From a bacterium (GTDB taxonomy: Bacteria > Patescibacteriota > Patescibacteriia > Patescibacteriales > Patescibacteriaceae), in contig JAKAFD010000017.1 in NCBI GenBank assembly GCA_021818075.1, positions 1 through 15,051 of the forward strand: a stretch of DNA of 15,051 nt. The letters run 5' to 3'. Under the pieces are notes generated by a model. It saw nothing but the letters and a program-made list of their open reading frames with translations. It had not been told where the DNA came from and ran no database searches. Shown here in pieces: positions 13,449 through 15,051 of the stretch; within the stretch, counting starts at the first letter, position 1, and the number at the start of each line of letters is the position of its first letter. The position numbers were made by a program, and so were the translations under genes.

Positions 13449-13817
13449 CGAACCGAAATTAAGATAATCAACTACGCCGCCGTACAGTAGGCGGTCAACT
13501 AAATTGCTCAGCGAACCCAGGAGCAAAGCGAAAATCAGGCCAGACCGCCAATCGTGAGCGCGCCGCAATTTAAAATAGTAGCGGCCGAGCCAAATGATAA
13601 TTAAGCCGACAATTAATAAAATCAGCGGTTGGCCCAGCGGTAAAGAAAAAGCCAGCCCCGGGTTGAGGCTATAGGTCAGAGCCAGTAATTTGGCGGAAAT
13701 CGGCTTGGTGGCCAATACCCAAACTTTTAACCATCTGTCCGCAAGGACAAAAAAAATGGCAAGCGCGTGCAGGCTGGCCATTGGTTTATTCATCGTTTTG
13801 CTAAAACGCGTAAACAT
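13329..13817 (-). CDS. lspA: Lipoprotein signal peptidase (signal peptidase II)
   Basis: LspA is an inner-membrane aspartic protease that removes the signal peptide of prolipoproteins after lipidation. The 162-aa product has four spans at about 15-36, 62-80, 93-110 and 127-146. Motifs are DRWLK at 27-31, NPGLAFSLP at 52-60 (usually NxGxAFS), and the two catalytic segments SNLVDRL (Asp108) and VFNLADAL (Asp131). Its start shares one base with the stop of the DksA/TraR-like gene upstream (TAATG), suggesting translational coupling. Its last 40 codons, including catalytic Asp131 (codon 13425-13427), lie antisense to the end of tsaE, so the overlap is not a dispensable tail. Confidence 0.92.
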   Translation of the reverse strand: MFTRFSKTMNKPMASLHALAIFFVLADRWLKVWVLATKPISAKLLALTYSLNPGLAFSLPLGQPLILLIVGLIIIWLGRYYFKLRRAHDWRSGLIFALLLGSLSNLVDRLLYGGVVDYLNFGSLTVFNLADALIVFSLGLWLVREIFYGNRPPAAGSAQNKL

Positions 13818-14188
13818 TATTTTTGATTTTGCAATTTTCGTTTGCAGGCTACGCAGGCGCTGGAGTCAGGACGGATTAAAAGTCGTTTGGCTTCAATCTC
13901 TTTGCCGCAATATTTGCAAATACCATAGTCGCCCTTATCAATTTTTTTGAGCGAGTTCTTGATGTCTTTTAAACTTTTTTCCAAAATTCTTTCCGCTTCC
14001 AGGTTGGTGGTATATTGGTTTACTTCCTGCGCGTTGTCATCGCTTTCGCTGCCGTACTCGGGGAAACGCGAAACATAGGCGTTTTTTTCCGCATCGGTTT
14101 TTTCGGCGAAACTGGCCAGTTCTTTTTCAATACTGGCTTGGCGCTTCACTAATTCCTCCTTAATTTTTTGTAATGTTTTAGCGTCCAT
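13817..14188 (-). CDS. DksA/TraR-family zinc-finger protein
   Basis: Members of this family bind RNA polymerase through its secondary channel and tune transcription, in some bacteria with ppGpp. The 123-aa product has an N-terminal coiled coil (about 3-82) with an acidic turn ESDDNAQE at 48-55, then a C4 zinc finger formed by CKYC (Cys91, Cys94) and CVAC (Cys112, Cys115), and a basic end. This is the compact layout seen in DksA-like proteins outside Proteobacteria. The frame opens at an ATG at 14239, but that ATG overlaps the -35 box of a strong promoter, so transcription begins downstream of it and the ATG at 14188 is the likely start. The stop overlaps the lspA start by one base. Its target genes are unknown. 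Confidence 0.88.
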   Translation of the reverse strand: MDAKTLQKIKEELVKRQASIEKELASFAEKTDAEKNAYVSRFPEYGSESDDNAQEVNQYTTNLEAERILEKSLKDIKNSLKKIDKGDYGICKYCGKEIEAKRLLIRPDSSACVACKRKLQNQK

Positions 14189-14210
14189 ATAAGTTAACTG
14201 CTTTACTATA

Positions 14211-14239
14211 ATTATAGTTAATCTTGGCAAAAATTTCAA
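14211..14239 (-). promoter_or_regulatory. Strong promoter of the DksA/TraR-lspA unit
   Basis: On the minus strand TTGAAA (14239-14234), a 17-base spacer and a perfect TATAAT (14216-14211) form a near-consensus promoter. Transcription would start near 14204, about 16 bases before the ATG at 14188, leaving almost no leader and no Shine-Dalgarno sequence. Confidence 0.75.
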
Positions 14240-14270
14240 GCTTTTTATAAATTGATTTTAGGGCCATTTT

Positions 14271-14963
14271 TTACCATTTTTTCTTGGCCAAACCCTTGGT
14301 GGCGGCGTCTACCTGGGCCTCGTGCTTGGAAGAACCGTTGCCGGTGGCGACTAAGTCTTTATCAATGTATAGTCCCACCTCAAACATCTTGTCGTGATCC
14401 GGGCCGTATTCTCGCAGTACTTCATAGCGGGGGGTGATATTGTAAAGTTCCTGGGATTTTTCCTGAAATTTTGATTTAGGGTCGTGATGCAGGCCTAAAC
14501 TTAAAATTTCTTCCAGGTGATTTAAGATGTTGGTATCAATAAAAGTTTTGGCCGCCTTAGTGCCGCCGTCTAAGTAGAGGGCGCCGATAATTGCTTCAAT
14601 GGCGTTAGCCAAAATAATTTGGCGCGCTTTGGTGTTTTTATCTTTAGCTTCGCCGCGGGATAAAAATAAATAATCTTCAATCTCCAAAGCGTACGCGACT
14701 TGCGATAACATCTTGGCGTTGACCAGGCTGGCGCGCCAGTCGGTTAGTTCGCCTTCGGTTTCCTGGGGGTAGGCGTGGTAGAGATGTTCGGTAACAATTA
14801 TTTCCAGTACCGCGTCACCCAAAAATTCCAGCCGCTCATTATGACCCAGGGGAAAAGTCGGATTTTCATTAAGATAAGAACGATGCACTAAAGCTTGTTT
14901 CAGCAAATCTTTTTTAGCAAAAGTATGCTGCAATTTTTTTTCCAATTTTTTAAAGTCTTCCAT
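14271..14963 (-). CDS. rnc: Ribonuclease III
   Basis: RNase III cleaves double-stranded RNA, including rRNA precursors. The 230-aa product has the full bacterial layout: an endonuclease domain at about 5-155 with the signature NERLEFLGDAVLE at 42-54 and ANAIEAIIGALYLDGG at 119-134, then a double-stranded RNA-binding domain at about 161-230 (DPKSKFQEKSQE, ending GSSKHEAQVDAATKGLAKKKW). Three of the four metal-site acids are present (Glu43, Glu46 and Asp50 region, and Glu123). The position of E. coli Asp114 is Asn120; my recollection is that ANA at this site also occurs in other bacterial RNase III proteins. The gene lies upstream of the DksA/TraR-like gene on the same strand but that gene has its own promoter. 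No Shine-Dalgarno sequence is seen. Confidence 0.96.
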   Translation of the reverse strand: MEDFKKLEKKLQHTFAKKDLLKQALVHRSYLNENPTFPLGHNERLEFLGDAVLEIIVTEHLYHAYPQETEGELTDWRASLVNAKMLSQVAYALEIEDYLFLSRGEAKDKNTKARQIILANAIEAIIGALYLDGGTKAAKTFIDTNILNHLEEILSLGLHHDPKSKFQEKSQELYNITPRYEVLREYGPDHDKMFEVGLYIDKDLVATGNGSSKHEAQVDAATKGLAKKKW

Positions 14964-14980
14964 AAAAGGTTTATGAGATA

Positions 14981-14986
14981 ATTATA
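14981..14986 (-). promoter_or_regulatory. Likely -10 box of rnc
   Basis: A perfect TATAAT on the minus strand (14986-14981) lies 18 bases upstream of the rnc ATG, implying a leader of about 11 bases. No convincing -35 box is found at normal spacing, so this is a partial promoter call. Confidence 0.4.
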
Positions 14987-15013
14987 AAATTGTTTTGGCT
15001 GCAATTTGTTATT

Positions 15014-15045
15014 TTTTGCCAAGACTGCGTCAGGCTGGCGCAAAA
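15014..15045. other. Imperfect GC-rich dyad upstream of rnc
   Basis: GCGTCAG and CTGGCGC around a single G (about 15027-15041) form a short imperfect hairpin, flanked more loosely by TTGCCA and GCGCAA. There is no T-run next to it on the plus strand. It may be the end of an upstream gene's terminator or chance, and the window stops too soon to tell. Confidence 0.25.
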
Positions 15046-15051
15046 TGACTT

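Noticed and set aside
14189..14239. Longer start for the DksA/TraR-like protein
   Set aside because: The ATG at 14239 falls within the -35 box of a strong promoter whose transcript begins near 14204.
1..15051. Recoded TGA (Gly or Trp) as in SR1/Gracilibacteria
   Set aside because: Genes use TGA as a normal stop (murJ), Trp is encoded by TGG, and frames are full length without readthrough.

Overview
The window is a gene-dense piece of a bacterial chromosome with moderate GC content. Several things suggest a small-genome lineage of the Candidate Phyla Radiation (Patescibacteria, Parcubacteria/Falkowbacteria-like): very short or overlapping gene junctions, housekeeping genes with almost no Shine-Dalgarno sequences, short UTRs, divergent and degenerate versions of familiar enzymes, and a lone PilT ATPase beside unrecognised membrane proteins. 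This placement is an inference from style, not from a marker gene. TGA is used as an ordinary stop (for example murJ), so there is no sign of the SR1/Gracilibacteria TGA recoding.

Layout. 1-513 (-): 5' part of RNase Y. 514-853: AT-rich divergent spacer with the pilT promoter. 854-4151 (+): pilT, a 109-aa unknown, a 9-TM unknown and an HtrA-like TM+PDZ protein that has lost its catalytic triad, ended by a hairpin terminator. 4201-4272: short-repeat spacer. 4349-6725 (+): phosphoglycerate kinase and, one base later, an enolase homologue lacking key catalytic residues, ended by a strong bidirectional terminator. 6848-7099 (-): small membrane protein with its own promoter and Shine-Dalgarno sequence. 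7266-11496 (+): phosphoglycerate mutase (gpmI) with altered substrate-binding residues, murJ and holA, tightly packed. 11534-11797 (-): rpsT, convergent with holA across a shared terminator. 11982-12890 (+): two unknown genes with their own promoter, operator-like dyad, strong Shine-Dalgarno sequences and terminator. 12960-13448 (+): tsaE, whose 3' end overlaps lspA antisense by 120 bases. 13329-14963 (-): rnc, a DksA/TraR-type zinc-finger protein and lspA.

The genes cover RNA decay and processing (rny, rnc), translation and tRNA modification (rpsT, tsaE), replication (holA), cell envelope (murJ, lspA), surface appendages (pilT) and lower glycolysis (pgk, enolase-like, gpmI).

The most notable feature is that all three lower-glycolysis enzymes, which act in sequence on 3-PG and 2-PG, carry substitutions at residues that normally bind or turn over those substrates: modest in PGK, substantial in the mutase, severe in the enolase homologue. 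The reading frames are intact and typical of their neighbours. This points to repurposing, to paralogues of conventional enzymes elsewhere, or to an unusual lower glycolysis. The HtrA-like protein is another apparent pseudoenzyme. A second pattern is that only the three unknown accessory genes (6848-7099, 11982-12662, 12687-12890) have clear Shine-Dalgarno sequences.
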